A stretch of DNA of 64,000 nucleotides from RGDT01 sp964630925 (GCA_964630925.1 CAZVZK010000047.1:1-64000), one strand, 5' to 3'; numbered from the stretch's first letter, positions 42,689 to 52,195 are shown. The notes: generated by a model from the letters alone, not told the origin. Made by a program: numbers and translations.

Positions 42689-43747
42689 TCAGAATGTGAG
42701 CATCGCCCCGCCCCAGCTCAGCCCGCCGCCGAACGCCGCGAACAGCAGGTGGTCGCCCTGCCGGATCACCCCGCCACGCACCGCCTCGTCCAGCGCCATC
42801 GGGATCGACGCCGCCGACGTGTTGCCGTACCGGCTGAGGTTCAGCACCACCTGCGACGGGTCGAGGGGCAGCTCCGGGAGGGCCGCGTCGATGATCCGCT
42901 GGTTGACCTGATGCGGCACGAGGAACAGCCGGCTGCCCGCCGGCGGCGGCGCCACGTCGAGCGCCTCCTGCACCAGCCCGATCAGGGCGCGGACGGCGAA
43001 GCGGAACACCTCGCGCCCGTTGAGCGTCAGGCTGTCCAGCCGCGGACGCCCGAGGCCCCCGTCCGCGAGCGCCGGCGGAACGTTCGTCACCGTGGAGGGC
43101 ATGCGGATCAGGTCGCCGCGCTCGCCGTCGGAGTAGATGCGGCACCAGCGCAGCCCGCGCTTGCCCGTCTCGCACGCCGACATCACCGCCGCCCCTGCCC
43201 CGTCGCCGAACAGGATGCAGGTGGTGCGGTCGTTGAAGTCCAGGGTGCGGCTGAGGACGTCCGTCCCCACGACGAGGACGTTGCGGCAGGTGCCCGCCGC
43301 GATGAACTGGTCCGCGATCATCAGGGTGTGGATGAAGCCGGTGCAGGCGCCGGACACGTCGAACGCCCCGATGGGCCGGCAGCCCAGCGCCCCCTGGAGG
43401 CGCGAGGCGTTGCACGGGACCATCGTGTCCGGCGTGATGGTGGCGCACACGACGAGGTCGATCTCCTCGGCGTGCAGCCCCGCCGCGGCGATGGCCTGGC
43501 GGCTGGCCTCCAGCCCGAGGGTGAACGAGGACTCGCCGGGGCCGGCCAGGCGGCGCTCGCGGATGCCGGTGCGCGTGCTGATCCACTCGTCGCTGGTCTG
43601 CAGCGAGGCGGGGAATTCGTCGTTGCGGAACGCGCGGGCCGGGAGGCACCGCCCGGTGCCCGCGACGGCGGAGCAGACGCCGGCGCGCGTGGGCCGCACC
43701 GCCCCCCGCCCGCCCGCCGCCTCCGTGATTACGCCCTGCCCGGCCAT
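42689..43747 (-). CDS. fabH: 3-oxoacyl-ACP synthase III (FabH/KAS III)
   Basis: 352 residues from ATG 43747 (AGGAGACGAC). The Cys-His-Asn triad is visible as SGACTGFIHTL, VPHQVNQRI and YGNTSAASIP, and the N-terminus TSDEWISTRTGIRERR is characteristic. FabH condenses acyl-CoA with malonyl-ACP to start fatty-acid chains. No fab, acp or plsX gene is next to it, so it may be a second copy or a specialised one. Divergent from the TIM-barrel gene across a 103-bp promoter region. Confidence 0.93.
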   Translation of the reverse strand: MAGQGVITEAAGGRGAVRPTRAGVCSAVAGTGRCLPARAFRNDEFPASLQTSDEWISTRTGIRERRLAGPGESSFTLGLEASRQAIAAAGLHAEEIDLVVCATITPDTMVPCNASRLQGALGCRPIGAFDVSGACTGFIHTLMIADQFIAAGTCRNVLVVGTDVLSRTLDFNDRTTCILFGDGAGAAVMSACETGKRGLRWCRIYSDGERGDLIRMPSTVTNVPPALADGGLGRPRLDSLTLNGREVFRFAVRALIGLVQEALDVAPPPAGSRLFLVPHQVNQRIIDAALPELPLDPSQVVLNLSRYGNTSAASIPMALDEAVRGGVIRQGDHLLFAAFGGGLSWGGAMLTF

Positions 43748-43790
43748 GTCGTCTCCTGGTGGCGAACCCGGCGCGCGCCCGCCGGAGTGC

Positions 43791-43819
43791 TTGCCCCTAT
43801 CATGCAGCGCCGCTAGGAT
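43791..43819 (+). promoter_or_regulatory. Promoter-like TTGCCC-N17-TAGGAT
   Basis: TTGCCC (43791-43796) and TAGGAT (43814-43819) are exactly 17 nt apart, and the second box ends 31 nt before the start of the isomerase gene. This is the best housekeeping-type promoter seen in the window. Confidence 0.5.
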
Positions 43820-43850
43820 TCGCCCAGCCCCCTCGGCAACCGGAGCAACC

Positions 43851-44699
43851 ATGAGCCACCCCCTCTCCCGCCGCCGCGCCGTCGCGGCCCTCACGTGTGC
43901 CGCCGCCGCCAGCACATCTTTTTCGCACGCCGACGCCCCCAAGATCAAGGGCAACATCCTGCAATCCGTCTGCCGCTGGTGCTACGGCAAGATCCCCCTG
44001 GCAAAGCTTGCCGACGAGGCAAGCCGTATGGGCTACAGGTCCATCGAGCTGCTCGGCCCCAAGGAGGCCCTGGAGGTCAAGAAGGCCGGCCTGACCTGCG
44101 CCGTCCTCGGCGGCGCCGACATCGCCAACGGCCTCAACCGCAAGGAGAACCACCCCCGCATCATCAAGCGCGTGACCGAATACATCGACTTCGCCGCCGA
44201 GAACGGCGTGCCCAACGTGATCTGCATGTCCGGCAACCGCAAGGGCCTCGACGACACCAGGGGCATGGAGGTGTGCGCCGAGGGCGTCAAGAAGATGGTC
44301 GGCCACGCGGAGAAGAAGAAGGTCACCATCATCATGGAGGGGTTGAACAGCAAGATCGACCACAAGGATTACATGTACGACAAGACGACGTGGGGCGTCG
44401 AGCTGTGCAAGAAGGTCGGCTCGGAGCGGTTCAAGCTGCTCTACGACATCTACCACATGCAGATCATGGAGGGCGACGTGATCCGCACCATCAAGGAGCA
44501 TTCGAAGTTCATCGCCCACTACCACACCGGCGGCAACCCCGGCCGCAACGAGATCGACGAGACGCAGGAGCTGAACTACCCGGCCATCGTGAAGGCGATC
44601 ATCGCCACCGGATACAAGGGCTACCTGGGGCAGGAGTTCATCCCGAAACGCGACGCCCTCACGTCGCTGCGGGAGGCGTTCCGGATCTGCGACGTGTGA
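43851..44699 (+). CDS. TIM-barrel sugar isomerase/epimerase (hydroxypyruvate isomerase-like)
   Basis: 282 residues from ATG 43851 (CGGAGCAACC upstream). A twin-arginine signal (LSRRRAVAALTCAAAASTSF) suggests export. The AP endonuclease 2-like barrel has CRWCYGKIPLAKLADEASRM, MGYRSIELLG, IIMEGLNSKIDHK (Glu), LLYDIYHMQIMEGD (Asp and His), HYHTGGNPGRNEID and GYKGYLGQEFIPK (Glu), the metal ligands of the hydroxypyruvate isomerase branch. Substrate not determinable. Its gene ends 12 bp before the convergent LamG gene. Confidence 0.88.
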   Translation: MSHPLSRRRAVAALTCAAAASTSFSHADAPKIKGNILQSVCRWCYGKIPLAKLADEASRMGYRSIELLGPKEALEVKKAGLTCAVLGGADIANGLNRKENHPRIIKRVTEYIDFAAENGVPNVICMSGNRKGLDDTRGMEVCAEGVKKMVGHAEKKKVTIIMEGLNSKIDHKDYMYDKTTWGVELCKKVGSERFKLLYDIYHMQIMEGDVIRTIKEHSKFIAHYHTGGNPGRNEIDETQELNYPAIVKAIIATGYKGYLGQEFIPKRDALTSLREAFRICDV

Positions 44700-44711
44700 G
44701 GGTCCGCCGAG

Positions 44712-45551
44712 TCACCTCCCCTTGAGCAGCCCCGGCGCCGCATGCAGACGCTTCACCTCGTCCGCCGTCAGCGCCCGCTTGAACACGCCCATCTCGTCGA
44801 TCAGGCCAATGTAGTTGATGGCCACGTAGATGTTCGCCTTGTCGATGTCCCACTTCATGGCGATGGCCCGGTCCTTCACCTGGCCGATGAGCTTGCCGTC
44901 GATGTACAGCGACGTGACGGCGTCCTTCTTGCCCGTGTCGAGGTTCTCCCACGTCAGCACGACGTGGTGCCAGTCGTCGGCCTTCCAGCCGACCTTCGGC
45001 ACGCGCACCATCGGCGAATCGGGCGAGTCCTCGCCGATGCCCTTGGTGCCGGCGGGGACCGACGGGAACGCCCCGTGACGCAGGTCCCGCGGCTTCTTGT
45101 CGTTGAAGTCGAACCACAGCCCGCCGTCGTTGGCGCCCTTCTGCGTGATCTGCACCGGGTCGCAGAAGCGTGTCTTCAGCATCTTGTCCGGGTCGGTCTT
45201 GCACCACATCGACACCGACCCGCCCCAGCCCTTCGCGTCGAAGGCGAGGTTGCCCTTGGCCGGGAAGTAGATGCAGCTGTTGTTCTTGAGCACATCGGCC
45301 GCCTCCAGGGCGCCGCCGGAGATGCCCTTGCCCCTGGCGATGCGGAACACCTTGGCGTCGATGCCCTCGGTGAAGGTGAACTTGCCCTTCTCGCCGGTGA
45401 CGCGCGTCGAGGGCGTCAGCACCCCGCCGCCCCGGTCGCCCTTCACCTCCTCGTCGAACGAGGCGTAGAAGGTGACGGCGTCGCGGATCGCCTTGTCGTC
45501 GGCGGATGCGGCGGACGTGATGAGCAGGAGGGCGACGGCGGCGCGGGTCAT
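44712..45551 (-). CDS. Secreted LamG/concanavalin-like protein
   Basis: 279 residues from ATG 45551 (GGGAGCCTCCCGCC). Signal peptide AVALLLITSAASA, then a single jelly-roll: AVTFYASFDEEVKGD, GSVSMWCKTDPDK, WHHVVLTWENLDTGKKDAVT, then SLYIDGKLIG and INYIGLIDEMGVFKRALTAD, the LamG/Laminin_G_3 signature. It is predicted to bind polysaccharide or protein outside the cell, and is a common exported domain in Planctomycetes. Divergent from the TIGR02996 gene. Confidence 0.88.
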   Translation of the reverse strand: MTRAAVALLLITSAASADDKAIRDAVTFYASFDEEVKGDRGGGVLTPSTRVTGEKGKFTFTEGIDAKVFRIARGKGISGGALEAADVLKNNSCIYFPAKGNLAFDAKGWGGSVSMWCKTDPDKMLKTRFCDPVQITQKGANDGGLWFDFNDKKPRDLRHGAFPSVPAGTKGIGEDSPDSPMVRVPKVGWKADDWHHVVLTWENLDTGKKDAVTSLYIDGKLIGQVKDRAIAMKWDIDKANIYVAINYIGLIDEMGVFKRALTADEVKRLHAAPGLLKGR

Positions 45552-45628
45552 GGCGGGAGGCTCCCGTAGGATGGTGGGTGGAGGAACAGTTATTCCGTCC
45601 TCGCCCGCACGTCCACGGGGGACACGAA

Positions 45629-47047
45629 ATGACGGGCCGTCCGCCGCGCGCCGTGCCGGGCCAGCCGCCCACGGAGCCGTCCTTGCGGGGCCTCGTCGGG
45701 TGCGAGGGGATGCTCCGCGCCATCGCCGCCGAGCCGTGGGAGACGCTGCACCGCCTCGTCCTCGCCGACTGGCTGGAGGAGAACGGCCACGCCGTCCGCG
45801 CGCGGCTGATCCGCTTGCAGGAGGAGGAGGAGCGCTGGCCGGGTACGCACGGGCATGCCATCGGCCGGCTGCTGACGGATCACGGGGCCGCCTGGCGTGA
45901 GGAGGGCTGGCTGTTCCGGGGCGGGATGCTGGACGGGCTGAACGTGACGTGCGGGCGGACGTGGTGGGGCCGGGGCGTGGCGCGGGCGCGGGGGGAGTTC
46001 GACCTGAGGCACATCCGCATCCTGGCGAACCCCACCGGGGGCTATTCCCTGGTCCACGAGCTCACCTACCACGCCGCGGCGTCCTCCCTGTGCGCGTTGA
46101 CCCTCCCCATGCTGCCCGACGTCGAGGAGCACATCTCGGCCCTGGATCAGTTCCCCGCGCTGGAGTCCCTCGCCTTCGAGGAGCAAGGCGCCACGGAGGG
46201 GCTGTACCGGCGGATGGCCGCCCACCCCTGGCTGGGCCGTGTGGCCCGCCTCCGCCTCCCCGAGAGGAGCCATGAGGGCCTGGGCCATTTGCTCTCGTCG
46301 CCGCACATCGGCGCGCTGGCCGAGCTGGCCCTGGCACGCGGGGCGCGCCCCGGCCTCGCGGATCTCGCGTCCCTGGGCAGGCTGGCGGGGCTGTCGCGCC
46401 TGGGTCTGGGGGCGTGCGGGTTGAATGACGAGGCCCTCGCCAGTCTGGTCCGGGCGGGGGCGGCGCCGCGTCTCCGCGGGCTGAATCTGGAGGACAACGA
46501 CATCGGCGACCCCGGCCTGGCCTTCCTGAGCGCCGGGGCGTTCGAGTCGCTCGATCACCTCAACCTCGCCGGCAACCGCTTCCACGAGCGCGGCGTGGCC
46601 GCCCTCGCCGCCGCCCCCTGGGCGTCGTCACTGCGCCGCCTGGACCTCACCGGCAACCTCGTCGGCGACGCCGGCGCGGAGCGGCTCCTCTCGGGGCCGC
46701 TCGCCGGCCTGGAGTCGCTGGGCCTCGGCATCACCGGCGTCGGCCCGGCGACGGCCTACCGCCTCGCCGCCGGCGCGCTCCCGCGCCTGCGGTCGCTGTC
46801 CCTCCACGCCTGCCGGCTCGGCGACGACGCCGTGGCCGCCCTCGCCCGGTCACCGGCGCTGGCCAACCTCACCGACCTGCGGCTATACGACTGTGACATC
46901 GGCGAGGCGGGGGCGTTGGCCCTGGCGGCGTCGCCGCACCTGACGCAGCTCGCGTTCCTCGACATCTTCTGGAACCCGCTCGGCGAGCGGGGCAGGGCCG
47001 CCATCCTCGCCCGGTGGCCGTCCGCGGCCGTCGAGCCGCGTCACTGA
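45629..47047 (+). CDS. TIGR02996-domain leucine-rich-repeat protein
   Basis: 472 residues from ATG 45629 (GGGGGACACGAA upstream). The N-terminal TIGR02996 unit reads LRAIAAEPWETLHRLVLADW, then LEENGHAVRARLIRLQ. From about residue 180 there are regular leucine-rich repeats of about 26 residues (LRGLNLEDNDIGDPGLAFLS, LDHLNLAGNRFHERGVAALA, LRRLDLTGNLVGDAGAERLL, LRSLSLHACRLGDDAVAALA). These resemble the ribonuclease-inhibitor class. A TAGGAT box lies at 45567-45572. Its 3' end overlaps the proB stop by 7 bp (convergent). Confidence 0.9.
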   Translation: MTGRPPRAVPGQPPTEPSLRGLVGCEGMLRAIAAEPWETLHRLVLADWLEENGHAVRARLIRLQEEEERWPGTHGHAIGRLLTDHGAAWREEGWLFRGGMLDGLNVTCGRTWWGRGVARARGEFDLRHIRILANPTGGYSLVHELTYHAAASSLCALTLPMLPDVEEHISALDQFPALESLAFEEQGATEGLYRRMAAHPWLGRVARLRLPERSHEGLGHLLSSPHIGALAELALARGARPGLADLASLGRLAGLSRLGLGACGLNDEALASLVRAGAAPRLRGLNLEDNDIGDPGLAFLSAGAFESLDHLNLAGNRFHERGVAALAAAPWASSLRRLDLTGNLVGDAGAERLLSGPLAGLESLGLGITGVGPATAYRLAAGALPRLRSLSLHACRLGDDAVAALARSPALANLTDLRLYDCDIGEAGALALAASPHLTQLAFLDIFWNPLGERGRAAILARWPSAAVEPRH

Positions 47048-48177
47048 ATGACCGCCAGGTTGTCGCGGTGGACGACCTCCTCATACGGCACGCTACCGAG
47101 CACGCCCGCCATCTGCTCGGTCCGCAGCCCACGCAGCTTATCGACCACCGCCGAGGTGTAGTTCGTCAGCCCGCGGGCGAACTCCTCGCCGTCCGGGCCG
47201 CACACCGCCACCACGTCGCCCTTGCCGAACGAGCCGGACACGCCCACCACCCCGATCGGCAGCAGGCTCCGCCCCTTGTCGCGTACCGCCGCCATCGCCC
47301 CGGCATCGACCGTGAGACGCCCCTTCGGACGCGCCGTGTACCCCAGCCAGCGCTTGTACGCCGGCAGCGTCTGCGCGTGCGGCAGGAACAGCGTCCCCAC
47401 GTCCTCCGCCCGGAAGATGGCGTCCAGCACCCCCTCCCGCGCCCCGCTCGCCATGATGACCGACTCGCCGGCCACCGTCGCCAGCCGCGCCGCCCGCAGT
47501 TTCGAACGCATCCCCCCGGACCCCAACGCGCTCCGCGTCGCGCCGGCGCGGCCCATCACGTCGCCGTCGATGTGCGGCACCGTGCGGATCGGCTCCGCCG
47601 CCGGGTCCACCGTCGGGTCCGCCGTGTACAGGCCATCCACCACGGAGAGCAGCACCAGCAGCGGCGCCTGGAGGAGGTTCGTGACCTGGGCGGCGAGGTG
47701 GTCGTTGTCGCCGAACTTGATCTCGGCGACGCTCACGGTGTCGTTCTCGTTGATGACCGGCAGACAGCCCCACTCGAACAGCGTCAGCAGCGTGTTGCGG
47801 ATGTTCAGGTAGCGTGTCCGCGCGTCGAAGTCGGCCGCCGTCAGCAGGAGCTGGGCCGTCGGGATGCCGTGCCCCTTGAGGGCGTCCTCCCAGGCCCGCA
47901 TGAGGAACGACTGCCCCACCGCCGCGCACGCCTGGAGCTGGCGCAGGTCGGTCGGCCTCCTGCCCAGCCCCAGCCGCCCGACGCCGGCGCCGATGGCGCC
48001 CGACGACACGAGCGCGACCTTGCGGCCCGATCCGTGCAGGCGCTTCACCTGGGCGGCCAGCGCCTCCATGCGTGCCGGCTCCAGGGTGCCGTCGGGCCGG
48101 GCGAGGACGTTGGTCCCCACCTTGATGACGGCGGTATGGGCGGTGGCGATCACTTCCTGGCGGACGGGGTCGATCAT
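47041..48177 (-). CDS. proB: Glutamate 5-kinase
   Basis: 378 residues from ATG 48177 (GAGGGAGCAGC). The amino-acid-kinase domain shows AVIKVGTNVLA, VALVSSGAIGAGVGRLGLGR, AQLLLTAADF, CLPVINENDTVS, EIKFGDNDHLAAQVTNLLQA and GSGGMRSKLRAARLAT. A C-terminal PUA domain (GRLTVDAGAMAAVRDKGRSL, then SFGKGDVVAV) is present, giving the usual full length. It phosphorylates glutamate for proline synthesis; proA is not nearby. The start faces the TVP38 gene across a 50-bp region. Confidence 0.96.
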   Translation of the reverse strand: MIDPVRQEVIATAHTAVIKVGTNVLARPDGTLEPARMEALAAQVKRLHGSGRKVALVSSGAIGAGVGRLGLGRRPTDLRQLQACAAVGQSFLMRAWEDALKGHGIPTAQLLLTAADFDARTRYLNIRNTLLTLFEWGCLPVINENDTVSVAEIKFGDNDHLAAQVTNLLQAPLLVLLSVVDGLYTADPTVDPAAEPIRTVPHIDGDVMGRAGATRSALGSGGMRSKLRAARLATVAGESVIMASGAREGVLDAIFRAEDVGTLFLPHAQTLPAYKRWLGYTARPKGRLTVDAGAMAAVRDKGRSLLPIGVVGVSGSFGKGDVVAVCGPDGEEFARGLTNYTSAVVDKLRGLRTEQMAGVLGSVPYEEVVHRDNLAVIQ

Positions 48178-48196
48178 GCTGCTCCCTCTCGGCACC

Positions 48197-48220
48197 ATTC
48201 TATGGCCGGCCGGCTAGAAT
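48197..48220. promoter_or_regulatory. Divergent TAGAAT palindrome between proB and the TVP38 gene
   Basis: ATTCTA (48197-48202) and TAGAAT (48215-48220) form an inverted pair around a GC-rich palindromic core (TGGCCGGCCGGC). Each reads as a TAGAAT box pointing to one of the two divergent genes, 7 nt (TVP38) and 19 nt (proB) from their starts. It may be a shared -10 pair or an operator. Confidence 0.4.
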
Positions 48221-48227
48221 CGTCCGC

Positions 48228-48938
48228 ATGGAGGAGAAGCGTCCCTCGCGCTGGTGGCGGCTCCTGGTGCTGGCCCTGCTGCTGGCGGCCGTGGCCGCGT
48301 TCTTCCTCACGGGGCTGCCCGCGCGGCTCGGGCTGGACAGCATCGACGGCATCCGCGGCATCGTCGCCGGGTGGAAGCGATACGCCGACGACAACCGCGT
48401 CGCCGCCATGCTCATCCTCTTCGCCGTCTACGTCGTCTGCACGTCGCTTTCGCTGCCGTCTTCACTGGGCCTGTCGCTGGTCGCCGGGGCGCTGTTCGGC
48501 ATCCTCTGGGGCCTGGCCCTCGTCAGCGTCGCGTCCACCCTCGGCGCGTGTGTCGCCTTCCTGCTGGCCCGCTACCTCTTCCGCGACTCCATCCAGCGCC
48601 GATTCGGGGAACGCCTCAGGCCGATCAACCGAGGCATCGAGCGCGACGGGGCGTGGTACCTTCTGGCGCTGCGTCTGACGCCCGTCGTGCCGTACTTCCT
48701 GATCAACGCCGCGATGGGGCTGACGCCGATGCCCCTGGCGACGTTCGCCGTGGTATCCTGGCTGGGGATGCTGCCGGTGGCGCTGGTGATCGTGATGACC
48801 GGGCAGGAGCTGGGGAAGATCCGGCACCTGAGCGACGTGTTCACGCCGGGGGTCCTGGGGTCGCTGCTGGCGATGGCCGTCGTGCCGCTGCTGCTGCGCT
48901 GGGCGATGAGGCGCTGGGTGAAGGAGGAGGCGTCATGA
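48228..48938 (+). CDS. TVP38/TMEM64-family membrane protein
   Basis: 236 residues from ATG 48228. About six hydrophobic helices with the family core LPSSLGLSLVAGALFGILWG, STLGACVAFLLARYLFRDSI and LRLTPVVPYFLINAAMGLTP, the VTT/SNARE-associated (DedA superfamily) signature. Such proteins act as lipid scramblases or transporters. Its TGA overlaps the ATG of the TPR-CHAT gene (ATGA), so the two are translationally coupled. Confidence 0.9.
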   Translation: MEEKRPSRWWRLLVLALLLAAVAAFFLTGLPARLGLDSIDGIRGIVAGWKRYADDNRVAAMLILFAVYVVCTSLSLPSSLGLSLVAGALFGILWGLALVSVASTLGACVAFLLARYLFRDSIQRRFGERLRPINRGIERDGAWYLLALRLTPVVPYFLINAAMGLTPMPLATFAVVSWLGMLPVALVIVMTGQELGKIRHLSDVFTPGVLGSLLAMAVVPLLLRWAMRRWVKEEAS

Positions 48939-51900
48939 TCGTGCTGCTTCTGCTGGCGGCCGGGGCCGCACCGCCCGCCGCCCCGACACCAGCCCAGGCG
49001 GCCATGTTGCGTGTCCGGGATGCCCTGTTGGATCAGGGGAAGGGCGCCCTCAACGCGGGCCGCCCCGCCGAGGCCATCCCCCTCCTGGAGAAGGCCCTGG
49101 CCATCGAATGCGGCACGCACGGGCCCGTAAGCACGCCGGCCGAGGAGCGACTCACCGACCTCGGACGAGCCCACGGGCTGGCCGGCGACTGGGCACGCTC
49201 CGCCGCCCGCTGGCGCGAGGCGGCGGCGACACGCTCCGCCCTCCTGGGCGGCGAGCACTGGTCCGCGGCCGACGCCCGCTGGGAGGCGCGGACCGCCTCC
49301 CTCCGCGCCGGCTGGCCGGCGGCACAAAACGCCCGGTGGTCGGAGGCGGACCGGCTGGGCGAGACCGCCGTCCGCCTTTTCGAGGCGCGGCGGCACAAGG
49401 ACGCCCTCGGCCCAGCGCGGCGCGAGCTGGCCATCCGCCTTGAGCTGGCCGGGCCCTGGCACCCCGCCTCCGCCAACTCGCTGTTCACCGTGGCCTCCAA
49501 CCTGCACGGCCTTGGCGACCTGGCCGCGGCGCGTCCTCTGTATGCCGAGGTGGGTATTGTCACGCGGCGCCTCCTGGGGGAGGGGCACCCGCGACACGCG
49601 ACGGCACTGAACAACCTGGCGGTCCTGCACCAGGAGGCGGGGGAACACGCGGAGGCGGCCACCCTTTATCGCGCCGCCCTGTCGGCTCGCACCGCCGCCC
49701 TGGGGCGGGGCCACCCCGACGTGTTGGCCGGGCTGAACAACCTGGCCACGCTGCACCAGGCGGCCGGGGACCTGCGGGCGGCGCTGCCGCTGTTCCGCCG
49801 CTGCGTCTCGCTGGCGGAGCAGGGGTCCGCGGCCCAGGCGACATTCCTCAACAACCTCGCCGAGGCGAGGCGTGAAATGGGCGACCTGGCCGGCGCCCTC
49901 GCCGACCACCGCCGCGCCGCCGCCATCCGCCGCAAGTCGCTCCCGGCCCGGCACCCCGACGTGGCCCAGACGCTGAACAACCTCGCCGTCACCCTTCTCG
50001 CATTGGGGGATACAGAAGCGGCCATCTCCAATGGCAGGCTCGCCCTCCTTCTCCTCAAGGAGACGCGGGGCACCCGCCACCCGGAGTACGGGCGGGCCCT
50101 GGCCAACCTCGCCGCCGCCCTCAGCGAAGCCGGCGAGACGACCCAGGCCCTGAGGCTCCACGCGGAGGCGGCTGCCTCGCTCAAGTCGTCGCGTGGCGAG
50201 GGGCACCCCCTGTACGCCGAGGCGCTGCACCACCTCGGCGCCGCTCAGGCGGCGGCGGGCGACCACGCCGCAGCGGGGGCGAGCCTCCTCCGGGCCCTGG
50301 AGATCCGTCGGGCGCGGCTGGGGGAGGGCCACCCCGACACCGCCTTGAGCATGGGCGCCCTCGCCCTGCACAGGCTGAAGGCGGGAGAACCTGCGGCGGC
50401 TGATCTCGCTTCGGCGGCCGTGTGCCTGACCGGGCCCCTCCTGGGGGGCCGACACCCTGCCCACTTGACCAACCTCACCACCCTGGCCCGCGTCAGCCAC
50501 GAGCAGTCCCGGCCCGGTGCGGCGTTGCCGGCCATCGGACAGGCCATCAGGCTGGCGCGGCTACGCCTGGAGAATCTGGCGGCGGCGCAGTCAGAGCGGC
50601 AGGCGCTGCGTGCCGCCGAGGCGCTGCGCTCGAACCTGTGGCTGCGGCTGTCACTCCCTGACGAGGAGGCGAGGGCGAGCCACGACCTCGTCGTGGCCTG
50701 GAAGGGCACGGCGTTCGCCACACAGCGTGCGCGCCGGCAGTACCTGCTGGCCGAAGCCGACCCCGAGACCCGCGGCCTGGGCCGTGACCTGAGGGCGGCC
50801 ACGCGGACGCTGGCCGCCCTCTCCGCGTCCGACGAGGCCACGCGGCGCAGGGCGGAGGACCTCGCCTTGGCCAAGGAGCGGATCGAGGCGGAGCTGGCGC
50901 GACGCAGCGCGCCACTTCGGGCGGCGCTTCGCCCGCCGACCAGTGATGGACTGCGGATGCTCCTCCCGGAAGGCGTCGCATTGATCGACTACCTGGCCTA
51001 CCCCGGCGACGACCCGGACAGGCCTGTGCGGGGGTCGAGGAGGCAGCGGCGGATGGCGGCGTGGGTGCTGCGCCGCGACGCCGCCACGGTCCGGGTCGAT
51101 CTGGGGCCGTCGGCGGCCATCGCGGCGGCGGTATCGGCGTGGCGCGAGGGGGTGGAGCGGGGGGACGCGGCGGCGGGCACGCCGGCACGAGCCCTCCTGT
51201 GGACGCCCCTGGAGAAGCACCTGCGCGGTGTGAAGCAAGTGTTGATCTCGCCGGACGGGCCCGCCGCCGCCGCCCCCTTCTGCGCCCTCCCAGGGCAGTC
51301 GGCGGCGTATCTCGTCGAGGAGATGCCGTTGTCAGTGCTCGCAACGCCGCAGGCCCTGCCGGGGCTGCTGTCCAGGCCGGGGGGGACGGCGTCGATGGTG
51401 GCGCTGGGGGGTGCGGCGTTCGGCGTGAGCGAATGGAAGGACCTCCCAGCGTCCGGGCCGGAGGCGCGGGCGGCCGCCGGAAGGTTCGAGAGAAGGTTCG
51501 GCGCGTCGGCGAATCTTCTGCATGGTGCCCGGGCCGACGCGGACGCCTTGCGTGCCGCTCTCCCCGGCACGCGCTTCGCTCATCTGGCGACGCACGGCTA
51601 TTTCACTCTGGGGCGCCTGCGTTCCCGTCCCGATGACCCGCTCCGGCCGTACTCACCCGACCAGAACCCCGGCCTGCTGTCGGGCCTGGTGACGGCGGGA
51701 GGGGGGGTGCTGACGGCGCTGGAGGTGGCCGAGCTAGACCTGTCGGGGATGGAGCTGGCCGTCCTGTCCGCCTGCCAGACCGGGCTAGGCAAGGAGGCCA
51801 CCGGCGAGGGCCTGCTCGGGCTCCAGCGCGCCTTCGCCGTCGCGGGCTGCCGAAGCGTCGTCTCGTCGCTGTGGAGCGTGGACGACGCGGCCACGTCCGT

Positions 51901-52147
51901 CCTGATGGATCGCTTCTACCACCACCTCTGGGAGCGAAGGGCCAGTAAGATCGAGGCGTTGAGGCAGGCGCAGCTCGACGTCCTCCATCACCCTGAGTGG
52001 GTCGAGGGCCGCGTCAGGACGCTCTCCGGCACCCGCGGCCTGCGCGGCGTCGGCAAGGCGTCCGAGGTAGTGGTGTCGGGCAAGCGGGGCCGCCGCTCGC
52101 CGCCCGCCTGGTGGGCGGCCTGGCAGCTCTCCGGCGACTGGCGGTGA
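48935..52147 (+). CDS. Exported TPR-CHAT (caspase-like) protein 1
   Basis: 1070 residues from ATG 48935 (AAGGAGGAGG upstream). A hydrophobic N-terminus (IVLLLLAAGAAPPAAPTPAQ) suggests a signal peptide. A long TPR array follows (TALNNLAVLHQEAGEHAEAA, VLAGLNNLATLHQAAGDLRA, AQTLNNLAVTLLALGDTEAA). The C-terminal CHAT domain starts near residue 700 and holds His in FAHLATHGYF and Cys in AVLSACQTGLGKEATG, the clan CD dyad, then VSSLWSVDDAATSVLMDRFY. The end (WAAWQLSGDWR) is the usual CHAT terminus. It is predicted to be an exported or envelope protease, or a protein-protein switch, coupled to the TVP38 gene. Confidence 0.92.
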   Translation: MIVLLLLAAGAAPPAAPTPAQAAMLRVRDALLDQGKGALNAGRPAEAIPLLEKALAIECGTHGPVSTPAEERLTDLGRAHGLAGDWARSAARWREAAATRSALLGGEHWSAADARWEARTASLRAGWPAAQNARWSEADRLGETAVRLFEARRHKDALGPARRELAIRLELAGPWHPASANSLFTVASNLHGLGDLAAARPLYAEVGIVTRRLLGEGHPRHATALNNLAVLHQEAGEHAEAATLYRAALSARTAALGRGHPDVLAGLNNLATLHQAAGDLRAALPLFRRCVSLAEQGSAAQATFLNNLAEARREMGDLAGALADHRRAAAIRRKSLPARHPDVAQTLNNLAVTLLALGDTEAAISNGRLALLLLKETRGTRHPEYGRALANLAAALSEAGETTQALRLHAEAAASLKSSRGEGHPLYAEALHHLGAAQAAAGDHAAAGASLLRALEIRRARLGEGHPDTALSMGALALHRLKAGEPAAADLASAAVCLTGPLLGGRHPAHLTNLTTLARVSHEQSRPGAALPAIGQAIRLARLRLENLAAAQSERQALRAAEALRSNLWLRLSLPDEEARASHDLVVAWKGTAFATQRARRQYLLAEADPETRGLGRDLRAATRTLAALSASDEATRRRAEDLALAKERIEAELARRSAPLRAALRPPTSDGLRMLLPEGVALIDYLAYPGDDPDRPVRGSRRQRRMAAWVLRRDAATVRVDLGPSAAIAAAVSAWREGVERGDAAAGTPARALLWTPLEKHLRGVKQVLISPDGPAAAAPFCALPGQSAAYLVEEMPLSVLATPQALPGLLSRPGGTASMVALGGAAFGVSEWKDLPASGPEARAAAGRFERRFGASANLLHGARADADALRAALPGTRFAHLATHGYFTLGRLRSRPDDPLRPYSPDQNPGLLSGLVTAGGGVLTALEVAELDLSGMELAVLSACQTGLGKEATGEGLLGLQRAFAVAGCRSVVSSLWSVDDAATSVLMDRFYHHLWERRASKIEALRQAQLDVLHHPEWVEGRVRTLSGTRGLRGVGKASEVVVSGKRGRRSPPAWWAAWQLSGDWR

Positions 52148-52195
52148 GCAGCGCCGTCCGTAGGATGACGGCACAGCAGCCGCCAGGAGGACCCC

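Noticed and set aside
44709..44718. Further GAGTCACCT site
   Set aside because: It lies at the end of the LamG gene and matches only nine of ten bases, so chance is likely.
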